This document shows, one piece after another, positions 7,172-15,253 of a stretch of 64,000 nucleotides of DNA; the first letter of the stretch is position 1, and each line of letters begins with the position of its first letter. The notes under the pieces were generated by a model. The model had not been told where the DNA came from, made no database searches, and was given only the letters and a program-made list of their open reading frames with translations. This stretch comes from Eikenella glucosivorans. GTDB taxonomy: Bacteria > Pseudomonadota > Gammaproteobacteria > Burkholderiales > Neisseriaceae. Both the position numbers and the translations under genes were made by a program. The stretch is taken from positions 350,052-414,051 of the forward strand of contig NZ_JACSGR010000001.1 of the NCBI RefSeq assembly GCF_016025525.2, given 5' to 3'.

Positions 7172-7800
7172 CACTTCAGCTCCACATTTGTTTTTACATC
7201 TGGCTGGCTGGTTGATTCGTCACCATCCACCCACTTATGATGCTCGACCGCGCTCTCGTGCGGCTCAATATCAATTTTCACATCCACACCGGAGAGCGTG
7301 CTGATAGCCTGCTCAACCTGCGGTGGATACATCGCTTCCGGCACAGCGCCGCCGCCGAAATCCCAATCCAGGCAAGCTTCGTTCAACGGCCCGTAATCCG
7401 CCCGCAACAGAAACCAACCGAACGGCGGCTTGCTCTGCGCCGAAAACTGCACCTCGCGCGCCTCGATATGCGGCAGCCCGCCGGTGTTGCGTAGATAAGC
7501 GCGTAGCCGGGCATACAAGGCGATTTCTGCTTTCTCGATTACCGCACCCAGTGCCGCCTGCTCTTCCACATCGCCCGGACGTCCCGGCACTTCCAGCTGG
7601 CCAGTAACCAGCAGCCGCAGCTTGCTGCGCCAGTCGCCATCGTTCTCAATCCGCTCCAATAGCACCGTGATCACCCCGTTTTGCAGCTCGTCGCGGCGCA
7701 ATGATTCGTGGTCAATCAGCGAGCCGCGCACGATTACGCCCGGCAGTGCTTCGGCAATCCCGCTTTTCAGGCGGTCGATTTCGGCCTGGAAAATATTCAT
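7171..7800 (-). CDS. Tail terminator-like protein (Mu gp37-like)
   Basis: This is 209 aa. The start (IFQAEIDRLKSGIAEALPG) and the segment with LLVTGQLEVPGRPGDVEEQ resemble the Gp37/DUF1834 family, which sits between the neck genes and the sheath in Mu-like phages and probably caps the tail. It overlaps the upstream gene by 4 bases and the downstream gene by one. The last 45 or so residues are polar and may be a lineage-specific tail. Confidence 0.72.
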   Translation of the reverse strand: MNIFQAEIDRLKSGIAEALPGVIVRGSLIDHESLRRDELQNGVITVLLERIENDGDWRSKLRLLVTGQLEVPGRPGDVEEQAALGAVIEKAEIALYARLRAYLRNTGGLPHIEAREVQFSAQSKPPFGWFLLRADYGPLNEACLDWDFGGGAVPEAMYPPQVEQAISTLSGVDVKIDIEPHESAVEHHKWVDGDESTSQPDVKTNVELK

Positions 7801-8279
7801 CCCAACACCTCCCGCACACCGCGCCGTACTTCATCACGGATAATTTGCACCATCCGCGGCGCCGCCTCCTCAAAAGCCGGCTGCCAAAACGGATGGGCCT
7901 TAGTGCCGTGCCGTTGGATATGCTTTTGCAGTCTGAAAACCGCCCGCTCCGGCTCCGCCGCCCGACGGGTTCTCAACCAAGCCAGCAGCGGCGCAGGCGC
8001 CGGACGGTAACCGGCGCGGGTGCCTTTCTCCAGATGGATAGCGTAATCGGTACCGGGCAGCACTTCCCGCTCCAGCGAGCCGGTTTTCTCAACCGTGATT
8101 GCCTGAATCAGCGTGGAAAGTGCGAGGCTGTCGTTTTGCCGAAGCTTCTGCCTGGCCGTCTGCACCATCTGCAGTCCGGCTGCATCCAACCCGCGTTGCA
8201 GGTGGCGCTCCATCACTGCCGGCGCTTGCTGCAGTGCGGCCAGCACATGGGCATCGTTAATGCGGTAATGCATCCTCAT
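7797..8279 (-). CDS. Neck / virion morphogenesis protein (gp10-HK97-like)
   Basis: This is 160 aa and basic. The middle segment EVLPGTDYAIHLEKGTRAG followed by Pro-rich residues, and the later KAHPFWQPAFEEAAPRM, are the typical pattern of HK97-gp10/Mu gp36-type head-tail joining proteins. Its last codon overlaps the gp37-like gene and its first base overlaps the upstream stop, so it is translationally coupled on both sides. Confidence 0.75.
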   Translation of the reverse strand: MRMHYRINDAHVLAALQQAPAVMERHLQRGLDAAGLQMVQTARQKLRQNDSLALSTLIQAITVEKTGSLEREVLPGTDYAIHLEKGTRAGYRPAPAPLLAWLRTRRAAEPERAVFRLQKHIQRHGTKAHPFWQPAFEEAAPRMVQIIRDEVRRGVREVLG

Positions 8280-8884
8280 TACAGCACCCGCCGTTCGAAT
8301 TCCGCCAACAGTTCCTGATAAAGGTAGGCCGGCGTGCCATTCTTCGGCACACTGCCGATACCTTCGCGCAGCTGGTAGGAAGTAGTGGCATTACGCATGG
8401 CCAGATCGCGCATGGCTTCGGCTTGCGCGCGCAGATGCAGCAAATCCAGCAGTTCCGAATCCAGTGTGCAGTCGGTATCGGTTAATACATGGTCGGCACA
8501 ATATTCGAGCTCGCAGCGGTTGCCTAATATCTGAATTTGCCGGGCACTCGGTGCCGGTTGTGCCTGCAGCAACCGTCCTTGGGCGCCGGGTAGTACCCGC
8601 CATTCCGGCAGCCTCCCCGGGTAGTCGTCCGCCCAGATTGCAGCGCGGGTCTTGTAACTGCGCCCCCACCAGCAGGCAAACACCGAGTTCAGGTCTTCAG
8701 GACAGGGATACAACGCCTGCCACGCCGCCAACTCCAACACCTCCACCTTGTGCAACGGCCGCACCGCATTCAATGCAGCCAGCGCGGTACGCAGCAGGCG
8801 GGGATAATCCTCGTCCTTAAACATACGCTTGCTGTCCAGCATGGAGCTGGTCAGCCGTTCCGCGGCGGCGGTGAGTGTAGTCAT
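8279..8884 (-). CDS. Head-tail connector-like protein, unnamed family
   Basis: This is 201 aa, soluble, with no catalytic motif visible. Its place between the small head protein and the gp10-like neck protein is where the head-completion/connector protein is found in Mu-like genomes. The ATG overlaps the previous stop by 4 bases (ATGA). Assignment rests on gene order more than on sequence. Confidence 0.6.
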   Translation of the reverse strand: MTTLTAAAERLTSSMLDSKRMFKDEDYPRLLRTALAALNAVRPLHKVEVLELAAWQALYPCPEDLNSVFACWWGRSYKTRAAIWADDYPGRLPEWRVLPGAQGRLLQAQPAPSARQIQILGNRCELEYCADHVLTDTDCTLDSELLDLLHLRAQAEAMRDLAMRNATTSYQLREGIGSVPKNGTPAYLYQELLAEFERRVL

Positions 8885-9318
8885 TCGGCAACCTGTTCTT
8901 GTTCGGTATCTTGTTCGGGATGCTCACTCTCTTTTTCAGCATCCTGCTTAGGCGTCTCTTCAACGCCCGGCGGCTGGTTGGGCTGCTGCAAACCACCGTC
9001 CTGCTGCTGGCTCGATTCATCCAGCAGGCGTGCCGCAATCGCGCCCAACACGCCTTTGCGCTGGCCACCGGTTTGTTCCAAATCGCCGAGACGGGTCAGA
9101 TCCTCGATGCTTAAGCCGGGTATAGCATCCACCACCTGCGCCACATTGCCTTTCAACAGTTCCACCAAAGGGTCGGCAGGCTGCGAGGGTGGGGCGGGGT
9201 CGGCTTCCGGTTGGGGCAGTAAGGCTGCGTCCACCAGGCGGGTATGCCCCGGCGGGATCATTACCGCACCCACAAAAACAGCGTGCGGCTGGTCGTTGTA
9301 ATAGGGAAGTTGTTTCAT
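8881..9318 (-). CDS. Small acidic head-associated protein
   Basis: This is 145 aa. The N-terminal 30 residues (PYYNDQPHAVFVGAVMIPPG then HTRLVD) look like the short conserved phage head protein domain found just after the major capsid gene. A Pro/Gln/Glu-rich C-terminal half is low complexity. AAGGATG lies 5-11 bases before the ATG. Its function is not known. Confidence 0.65.
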   Translation of the reverse strand: MKQLPYYNDQPHAVFVGAVMIPPGHTRLVDAALLPQPEADPAPPSQPADPLVELLKGNVAQVVDAIPGLSIEDLTRLGDLEQTGGQRKGVLGAIAARLLDESSQQQDGGLQQPNQPPGVEETPKQDAEKESEHPEQDTEQEQVAE

Positions 9319-9332
9319 GCTTCATCCTTATA

Positions 9333-9353
9333 CCCGCCCCGGTATGGGGCGGG
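9333..9353 (-). other. Perfect hairpin between capsid gene and next gene
   Basis: CCCGCCCC/GGGGCGGG with a 5-nt loop lies between the capsid stop and the next Shine-Dalgarno. No T-run follows, so it is more likely an mRNA-stability or attenuation element that raises capsid output over downstream genes than a full terminator. Confidence 0.6.
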
Positions 9354-9362
9354 CCTTGGGTT

Positions 9363-11927
9363 TTAAATCGCGTCGCGGCTGGTTTTGCTGTATACCACCA
9401 CCGAAATGCTGCGGTGGCGTACCGGCTTCGGCGTGTGGATGGCGTTGTACTCTTCGCCATAGGCCACTTTCTTGCCCAGCGGCTGGCCTTGCGCATTGGT
9501 GATCTCGAACAGATCGCCGGTGCTGAACGGCTTGGCTACCGTGTAGCTGGTATTACCGCGCACGCCCATGATGATGCGGCCGTCGCCCATATCAGTATGC
9601 GGCGCATTGGTCGAGTAGGCGGGGATGTCCTTAATTTTCATCAGGTCGCCGCCGCCGGTGGTATCAGAGCCGTTGCGTTTCAGACTCACTACAAACTGCT
9701 CGGCATTGCTGATGGTGTCGTTCAACACCGGGCTCATCAGCAGGTAGTCCACGTGCTCGTAACGCTGGCCGCTCATGCTTGCCTTGGCCGCACCCACTTC
9801 GCGCAGCAGGCCGTTCAGGTGTTTCTCCAGTGTGTTACCACTGGCCACATCCAAGTTGAACAGCACGATGTTGGTGGCTTGGCTGTAGGAGATTTTCACG
9901 CCGGTAGCGCCTGCCTTAGGTGCACCCAGTTGGTTCACCAGCTGGAAAATACCCTGGTTCAAATCCACGATGCGGAAGTAGTCGCCGGCAGGTTGGGCAT
10001 TGGTGCCGTCGTAGGCTTTAACCACGGTGGCACCGATCTTGATGGTGATCGGATTTTCCGCCTCGCCCACGGCTGCGCCCTGCAAAGTCAGGTTTTGATG
10101 CGGGCGCACCACCGGGAATTTCGCGGTTTTGAAAATGCCGCTGGTGGCGTTCGGGGTAACCGTCTCGTCGGTAATCGCAACCGCGGCGTAGCTGTCGCTG
10201 GCACGCTGGATTTCGTTGATCAGGCGGCGAGCAACCAGCTCGCGCAGGATGCGGGCGTTGGTTTCGATGTTGCGCCCCAATGCGTCCCAGTTGATAACGG
10301 ATGCGCGGGTGAAATGCACCACCTCGTTGGTTACCGACAGCGCCAGTTTCATCTGGTTGATGTAGGCCAAATCCATTTTCTGGCTCACACCGGCAAACGG
10401 AATCGGCTGGCCTTCAAACACCATGCCGTCGTTGTACACCGGCGCTAAATCGCGCTCTTCATAAGGAATCTGAGTGGTCTGATTGGCGCTGAAGTCGGTC
10501 AGCGTCTGCACCAGCTGCAGCACGTTCAGGTCATGCAGCGCCTGGCGGATCACTTCGCGCTGCACACCGTAGGGCAGTTGGCTGCGGTTCATATCCATTT
10601 CGCCGCCGGACAGCAGCTTGCGCTCGGCGTGCAGTTCGCGGGCAAAGATGCGGTCGAACTCGGACAGCACCTTCTTGGCAAACGGGCTGTCTTGGTCAGT
10701 AAAATTCAGGCTGCCTGAAAGCGTGGATTGCTTCAGCCTGTCCTGGTAAATCTGGCTCAGCTGTTTCGCGCCTTCGTCCGGTACAGTAATGTGCGGCGAA
10801 CCGGCCACGCTGTAACCCATCGCCGCCAGCGAAGAAGCGGCGGCCATGCGGTTGCCCATATTGATTTGGTGCTGCGCCAGCTGTTTCACCTGTGCTTCGG
10901 TGGCATGGTCGGACAGCAGCGCTTTGGCGCCTTCGGCCAATTCTTTTTTCAGCTCGTCAGACAAGCCTTCGGCCTTGCCGATTTCTTCCGCCAGCAGTTT
11001 TTCGTTGGCTTCGCGTGCCTGTGCCTGCTGCGCTTTAGCCTGCTCAGCTTCCGCCAGCTTTTTCGCCACCAGCGCCTCCAGTTCGTCTTCACTCAAGGTT
11101 TTCGCCGGAGCGGCGGCCTGTGCCTGAGCAGCAGTCGGAGCGGCGGGAGTGGCAGCCGCGGCCGGGGCGGCTGCTTTCTTTCCCTCGTCTTCGGCGGCAG
11201 CCAGGGTTTTCGCCATGCCTTCCAGTTCGGCAATCACTGCAGCGGCCTTTTCTTCGCCGGTGTTTTCGTCCACCGCCGCTTCAGCCAGTTTTTTCACTTG
11301 TGCCTGCACTTTGGCGGAATAGCCGGATTCGGCCAGTTTTTTCAAAAATTCTTTCAATTTATCCATGTTCGCTCTCGCTTTTTTCATCAAATCGTCGGCC
11401 AGCTCGGCCAGAATCAGGGTATCGCCGCCGGATTCGCACGACAGCGTGATCGGATCTAGGCGCTTAATGACGGGCCGTACCGTCAATCCAGCACCCAGTA
11501 AAGTCGGGCCGTGAAACGCACCACCCTCGTTGTCTTGCCAGTTATCCGCAAATTCGGCGGAAAGATAGGTGAAACCACGCTCCCGCACCGCCTTCAGGCC
11601 GTAATCAGTCCATTCGGCCAATGCCCGCAGGCGAGTACCTTCCACCCTCAACTTTAGGATTTTGGCGGCAGCACCGTCGCCCGGTTTATGATTCACATCG
11701 ATGTAAATCTCCTGCCCCACCACCTGCTCGTCGAAGTTCTTCACCATGCTCAACAGCATCGGCGAAGTAATTTCAAAGGGCCCGTAGCGCGGGTCGGTGA
11801 ACGAGCCGGTGCGGGTAATCGTGACCCATGAGGTCTGCTTGCCAGACAGCGGCGGCGTGGCTGCTGCCGACAACACACGGCGGCATCTCGGTTTCTCTTC
11901 GGATAAGCGGTAAATTCGCGGTTTCAT
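9363..11927 (-). CDS. Fused prohead protease - scaffold - major capsid protein
   Basis: The frame gives 854 aa from ATG 11927 (MKPRIYRLSEEK...), preceded by GAGGGAG; the upstream 32-codon extension overlaps the shared 23-bp element and is rejected. Residues about 1-190 resemble the Mu gpI protease domain (SMVKNFDEQVVGQEIYIDVN then HKPGDG; later YLSAEFADNW). About 190-380 is an Ala/Glu/Lys-rich coiled coil typical of a scaffold (KTLSEDELEALVAKKLAEAE). About 400-854 is a capsid-type domain (YGVQREVIRQALHDLNVL; IPYEERDLAPVYNDGMVFEG). In Mu these are separate genes (I/Z and T). No stop or strong internal start divides them here, so maturation presumably needs internal cleavage. It begins the capsid transcription unit. 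Confidence 0.82.
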   Translation of the reverse strand: MKPRIYRLSEEKPRCRRVLSAAATPPLSGKQTSWVTITRTGSFTDPRYGPFEITSPMLLSMVKNFDEQVVGQEIYIDVNHKPGDGAAAKILKLRVEGTRLRALAEWTDYGLKAVRERGFTYLSAEFADNWQDNEGGAFHGPTLLGAGLTVRPVIKRLDPITLSCESGGDTLILAELADDLMKKARANMDKLKEFLKKLAESGYSAKVQAQVKKLAEAAVDENTGEEKAAAVIAELEGMAKTLAAAEDEGKKAAAPAAAATPAAPTAAQAQAAAPAKTLSEDELEALVAKKLAEAEQAKAQQAQAREANEKLLAEEIGKAEGLSDELKKELAEGAKALLSDHATEAQVKQLAQHQINMGNRMAAASSLAAMGYSVAGSPHITVPDEGAKQLSQIYQDRLKQSTLSGSLNFTDQDSPFAKKVLSEFDRIFARELHAERKLLSGGEMDMNRSQLPYGVQREVIRQALHDLNVLQLVQTLTDFSANQTTQIPYEERDLAPVYNDGMVFEGQPIPFAGVSQKMDLAYINQMKLALSVTNEVVHFTRASVINWDALGRNIETNARILRELVARRLINEIQRASDSYAAVAITDETVTPNATSGIFKTAKFPVVRPHQNLTLQGAAVGEAENPITIKIGATVVKAYDGTNAQPAGDYFRIVDLNQGIFQLVNQLGAPKAGATGVKISYSQATNIVLFNLDVASGNTLEKHLNGLLREVGAAKASMSGQRYEHVDYLLMSPVLNDTISNAEQFVVSLKRNGSDTTGGGDLMKIKDIPAYSTNAPHTDMGDGRIIMGVRGNTSYTVAKPFSTGDLFEITNAQGQPLGKKVAYGEEYNAIHTPKPVRHRSISVVVYSKTSRDAI

Positions 11928-11973
11928 TGAAACTCCCTCTGACAATAATGGCAGGTTAGGCGGTTTGCGCATG

Positions 11974-11996
11974 ACAAAACAGGGGTATTTTTGGCA
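11974..11996 (-). promoter_or_regulatory. Shared 23-bp late-promoter-like element, copy 2
   Basis: This copy is identical to the 23-mer at 18166-18188. On the minus strand it reads TGCCAAAAATACCCCTG then TTTTGT and is 47 bp upstream of the capsid-fusion ATG, just after a terminator. CATTAT near 11946 could be a -10 box. Confidence 0.6.
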
Positions 11997-12021
11997 AAAG
12001 AAAAGCGCCCAAAAGGGCGCC
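11997..12021 (-). terminator. Terminator after the packaging/MuF unit
   Basis: On the minus strand GGCGCCC-TTTT-GGGCGC is followed by TTTTCTTTT. It closes the transcription unit ending with the 74-aa gene. Confidence 0.8.
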
Positions 12022-12057
12022 AAAAGAAGATGCCGGAATAACCGGAATTAGGAGATT

Positions 12058-12282
12058 TTAAACTGTACCTACCAGGGCTAAGGCTTCCTGCTCACTCAGG
12101 TTGTGTACGTCAAGATTGGCTTGTATATAGCACTCGTCCCACCAGTAACCGGATTCGCTGTAGTCCCACTGCCGGGTATGCCGATTGAAGAAGGCGCATT
12201 CGTAAACATTGCCATCTTCATCTTCATCACCACGAATAATGATGTCTGGGTTGCCGTCTACTTTCCAATATTGATGTTTCAT
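12058..12282 (-). CDS. Acidic 74-aa protein, candidate immunity protein for the MuF toxin
   Basis: This is 74 aa (MKHQYWKVDGNPDIIIRG...) with about 15 Asp/Glu against 5 Lys/Arg, many Trp/Tyr (WWDECYIQANLDVHN), no signal peptide and no membrane segment. Its ATG overlaps the stop of the MuF gene (ATGA), so it is translationally coupled and last in the transcription unit. Small, acidic, and directly downstream of a gene with a C-terminal toxin-like domain is the usual profile of a cognate immunity protein or antitoxin. I recognise no named family, so the role is inferred from context alone. Confidence 0.7.
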   Translation of the reverse strand: MKHQYWKVDGNPDIIIRGDEDEDGNVYECAFFNRHTRQWDYSESGYWWDECYIQANLDVHNLSEQEALALVGTV

Positions 12283-13730
12283 CGTATCCCTGCTTTCGTT
12301 TGAATCGTACTGATGCCGGGCGGGGTCGGGATTTGCCTGCTTAATTCTACCATCTGACGCTGCAATTCGGCACGTCTTTCCGTACTGGTGGAGATTTCCC
12401 GCGCCTCTTCGTAGAGTTTGTGCAACTCGTTATTTTTCAAATTGAAGCTCTGCTCGGTATGGAATTGCAGCTCGAATACCTGTCCATTTTTGATGATGGT
12501 CGTATTGATGCCTTTATACACTGCATTTTTACGCCAAGTATTCGACACCTTGTTGGTTTGGTAACCGCTGGCTGCCAGTTGCTCCTGCAACTGCCAATAC
12601 TGGCTGACAAAACTCTCACTGTCCAACAACACCGTATATCTCAACACATCTGTGATATTAGCAGCAGCACGGGCCGGTGTTACATCACGTCGCCATGTTT
12701 TGCTTTCAATCTTGCGAATTAGGGATTCGCGGCCTTTGAAACGGTAATCCAACCCAGCCATACGTGCTTGCACGGCGGCAGCCATCCGTTGTAAGTCGCC
12801 CGTTATCACCGGCTCAATGGCGGCGGCCCGTTCCAACAACCCATCTGCTTCCGCAGCGATCTCGGTTTGTACTTTTTCCACCGTAGGGTTCAGGCTGCCG
12901 ATTTCGTCCCGATACACCGCTTCGGTGTAACTGAAGGTATTCGGATGTGCCGGCCACGGGCACTCGTCAACCGGATACACGCCCTGACCCAGCCCGTATA
13001 AATCTGCTGCCGCATGCTCGTCGCAAATATCCACCCGCGGATGGCGCGGTGAAAGCATGAATCGCAGCCCAACCACATTCTCGTCCGCCCGCGCCAGCTG
13101 CTTGTAGCGCTCGCCGTGCGCGCGGTTGATTTCGGTGCGCAGCACGCGACGGAATTTCATGGCCGCATTGCCCGGATTGGCCAGCAATCCAGCTTCTAGG
13201 CGCCTAGCCACCGCACCCGCTCCGGCCTCATCCAGCACCTGCTTCAATTCCGGTGTGATATTCAGGGTGCGCTGCAGGGCGTGTTCGGCATCCCAGCCGC
13301 GCTGCACTGCCACATCCACAACACTTTTCAGGTCGCGTGCGGCACCGGCATGGATACGCCACAGTCGCGCCGACAAGTTCAGCCCGTCCTTCTGCGGCGT
13401 ATCCAGCAGGTGCCGCACCAGTAGCCGTTCTGCTTCCGGCTCACGCCGGCGGCCGCGCCAGCCCAATGCTGCTGCTGCCGCTGCGGCCAGCATGCCATCG
13501 TGCAGCAGTCTATTCTGTACCTGTTCCAGCTGCTTCAGCTCGCTATCCAGCAGGCGGTGGATTTCCGCCAATTCGGCAATGCCAATATGCTCGTAATCGG
13601 CCACCTGCTGCCGGATGCGTTTGCCGGCGGCGCGGTAGGCTGCCCGGCTGGACTGCTCCATCGCCGCCACCAGTGTCCAGGTTTCGGCTAAATCAGGACG
13701 CGAATGCGGTGCGCGCGGAATATCATCCAT
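12279..13730 (-). CDS. MuF head morphogenesis protein with C-terminal RelA/SpoT-like domain
   Basis: This is 483 aa. Residues about 186-275 carry the MuF/SPP1-gp7 core (FRRVLRTEINRAHGERY; SPRHPRVDICDEHA; VYPVDECPWPAHPNTFSY), a minor head protein that enters the prohead. Residues about 318-470 match the order of the RelA/SpoT synthetase domain: R330-x-K332-x-x-E-S (ATP loop), D361-V-L-R364-Y-T (metal Asp), Y405-K-G-I-N (in place of Y-R-S-x-H), and E420-L-Q-F-H-T425 (catalytic Glu, normally E-x-Q-x-R-T), then a helical tail. Such domains make (p)ppGpp or related alarmones, or pyrophosphorylate tRNA in toxic small synthetases. Polymorphic C-terminal toxins on prophage MuF proteins are a known theme. 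It overlaps the portal by 8 bases and the putative immunity gene by 4. A catalytically dead domain cannot be excluded. Confidence 0.8.
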   Translation of the reverse strand: MDDIPRAPHSRPDLAETWTLVAAMEQSSRAAYRAAGKRIRQQVADYEHIGIAELAEIHRLLDSELKQLEQVQNRLLHDGMLAAAAAAALGWRGRRREPEAERLLVRHLLDTPQKDGLNLSARLWRIHAGAARDLKSVVDVAVQRGWDAEHALQRTLNITPELKQVLDEAGAGAVARRLEAGLLANPGNAAMKFRRVLRTEINRAHGERYKQLARADENVVGLRFMLSPRHPRVDICDEHAAADLYGLGQGVYPVDECPWPAHPNTFSYTEAVYRDEIGSLNPTVEKVQTEIAAEADGLLERAAAIEPVITGDLQRMAAAVQARMAGLDYRFKGRESLIRKIESKTWRRDVTPARAAANITDVLRYTVLLDSESFVSQYWQLQEQLAASGYQTNKVSNTWRKNAVYKGINTTIIKNGQVFELQFHTEQSFNLKNNELHKLYEEAREISTSTERRAELQRQMVELSRQIPTPPGISTIQTKAGIR

Positions 13731-15075
13731 GATTACCCACGCTCGTCATACTCTCTCCCTTCGGTGCGTTGCCCGGCGTTACCTTCACGCTCGGCACATG
13801 CGCATCCTCTGGATAAGGGTCGTAGTTCTTTTCATCGTTCTCACGCCGCTGTTCCACATCGGCCGGGTTGTAGCCCAGCTCCTCCCAAATCATCGACTGC
13901 GGCAACTGCAGTGCTTTCAGTTTCAGTGCCCGGTCGGTGGTCTGGTTCAGTGTTTCGGTGCGCCGTTCGGCAAATGACACCCTGAAATTTTCCGCATCGG
14001 CCGGGATGCCCTGCAGCAGCAAGTGCAGGCGGAAGCCCTGCTGGTACACCATCGCCAGCACGTCCTGTATCTGATCCACTTCGTCGTAGTAGTCGCGCTT
14101 CAAGTCTTCCAAGATGTCGCGCGCAAGCCCGTCGGTATAGCCAACCAGCCCTTTCGGCAAGGGGCTGCCTGAAAAAAAGCTGTCCAGCAAATACACCACA
14201 TCGGCGATTTCACCCATTGTGGCGTCGCCTTGTACCGCCTGCACCCCGCCCTTTTTGTTGCTGTAGAAGTCGGTGGTGATCTGGTCTTTGTTCGCCTCGG
14301 TATGCTGGCGGTATTCTTCCAAATCCTCCGCGCTCGCCCCTTCCAATACATGCGACAGGCGCATCGGGCTGCGGTGGTGGCGGCGGATTACTAAGTCGGT
14401 GTCCGTCAGCCGCAGTTTGCGCCAAATCTCGCGGCTGGCATCCAAAAACGGCCGACCGAGAGAAGAGAGGTCATCAAAGTTATCTGGGTCTTGCCGCGCC
14501 AGTGTCAGCTGCCACAGCCCGAACACTGCTATGTCTTGACCACGTTGGAAATCGTATTGCGCATAAGCTGCCGACACATCCTTGAAGCGGCCGTCGTTGC
14601 CCACTATTGGACGGATGGTTTCCGCCGGCATACGCACCGCCGCCACCACCTGCCCTTTATTATCCAGCACCCACTGCATCGGCAGGTTACCTTCCATCAC
14701 CAGCCCGCGCGCATCCGATTTTAGTTTCTGCGCATTGTTCAGTTGCAGACGGCGTACGAATTCGCGCCATGCCTGCTGTACCCGCGCGCTCGGGTCGGCC
14801 TGCAGCAGCACCAATCCGCCACGGGTCACGTCGCGCGCCACCCGGTTATGGATGCGTTTTACCCGCCCGTCTTCGCGATCCATACGCCGGATATCCAGCA
14901 CCACCGCGCGGTAGTCGTAGTCAATAGTTTCCCAGCTGTATTCCAACCGCTGCTGCCGCTCCGGCGTTGGACGCATCCCGATTTCGCTGGTTATGCCGTG
15001 CGCTTCCTCACCGGTCAGCATGGCATCGGATTGGCTACGCCCGAAACGGCGCAGCAGCCTATTGATGATCCCCAT
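13723..15075 (-). CDS. Phage portal protein
   Basis: This is 450 aa. Features that fit portal proteins of the anti-parallel tailed-phage class are the middle segment FYSNKKGGVQAVQGDATMGE, then SFFSGSPLPKGLVGYTDGLA, and the C-terminal EELGYNPADVEQRRENDEKN. The portal is the dodecameric ring through which the terminase pumps DNA. It lies downstream of the terminase and upstream of the MuF gene, the canonical packaging order. It overlaps the 64-aa gene upstream by 17 bases. Confidence 0.78.
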   Translation of the reverse strand: MGIINRLLRRFGRSQSDAMLTGEEAHGITSEIGMRPTPERQQRLEYSWETIDYDYRAVVLDIRRMDREDGRVKRIHNRVARDVTRGGLVLLQADPSARVQQAWREFVRRLQLNNAQKLKSDARGLVMEGNLPMQWVLDNKGQVVAAVRMPAETIRPIVGNDGRFKDVSAAYAQYDFQRGQDIAVFGLWQLTLARQDPDNFDDLSSLGRPFLDASREIWRKLRLTDTDLVIRRHHRSPMRLSHVLEGASAEDLEEYRQHTEANKDQITTDFYSNKKGGVQAVQGDATMGEIADVVYLLDSFFSGSPLPKGLVGYTDGLARDILEDLKRDYYDEVDQIQDVLAMVYQQGFRLHLLLQGIPADAENFRVSFAERRTETLNQTTDRALKLKALQLPQSMIWEELGYNPADVEQRRENDEKNYDPYPEDAHVPSVKVTPGNAPKGESMTSVGNHG

Positions 15076-15253
15076 TTTCGATTCGCTCCACTTTAACGAT
15101 TGACCGCCAACCTTCGATCAGTCCCGCCTCATATAACCGGCGAATCATGTCGTCGTCCTCTCCGAAGGCGGCAATCCATTCCGCCCGCTTACGGGCCACT
15201 TCGATTTTTTCCTGCTCGGAAAGAGGGCGGGGTGGTGGTCGGTTCAGTTTCAT
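15059..15253 (-). CDS. Small charged protein between terminase and portal
   Basis: This is 64 aa, Pro-rich at the start, then helical and charged (EQEKIEVARKRAEWIAAFG). It overlaps the terminase stop (4 bases) and the portal start (17 bases), strong signs that it is translated. It is not recognised; similar small helical proteins occur at this place in other phages. Confidence 0.6.
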   Translation of the reverse strand: MKLNRPPPRPLSEQEKIEVARKRAEWIAAFGEDDDMIRRLYEAGLIEGWRSIVKVERIENGDHQ

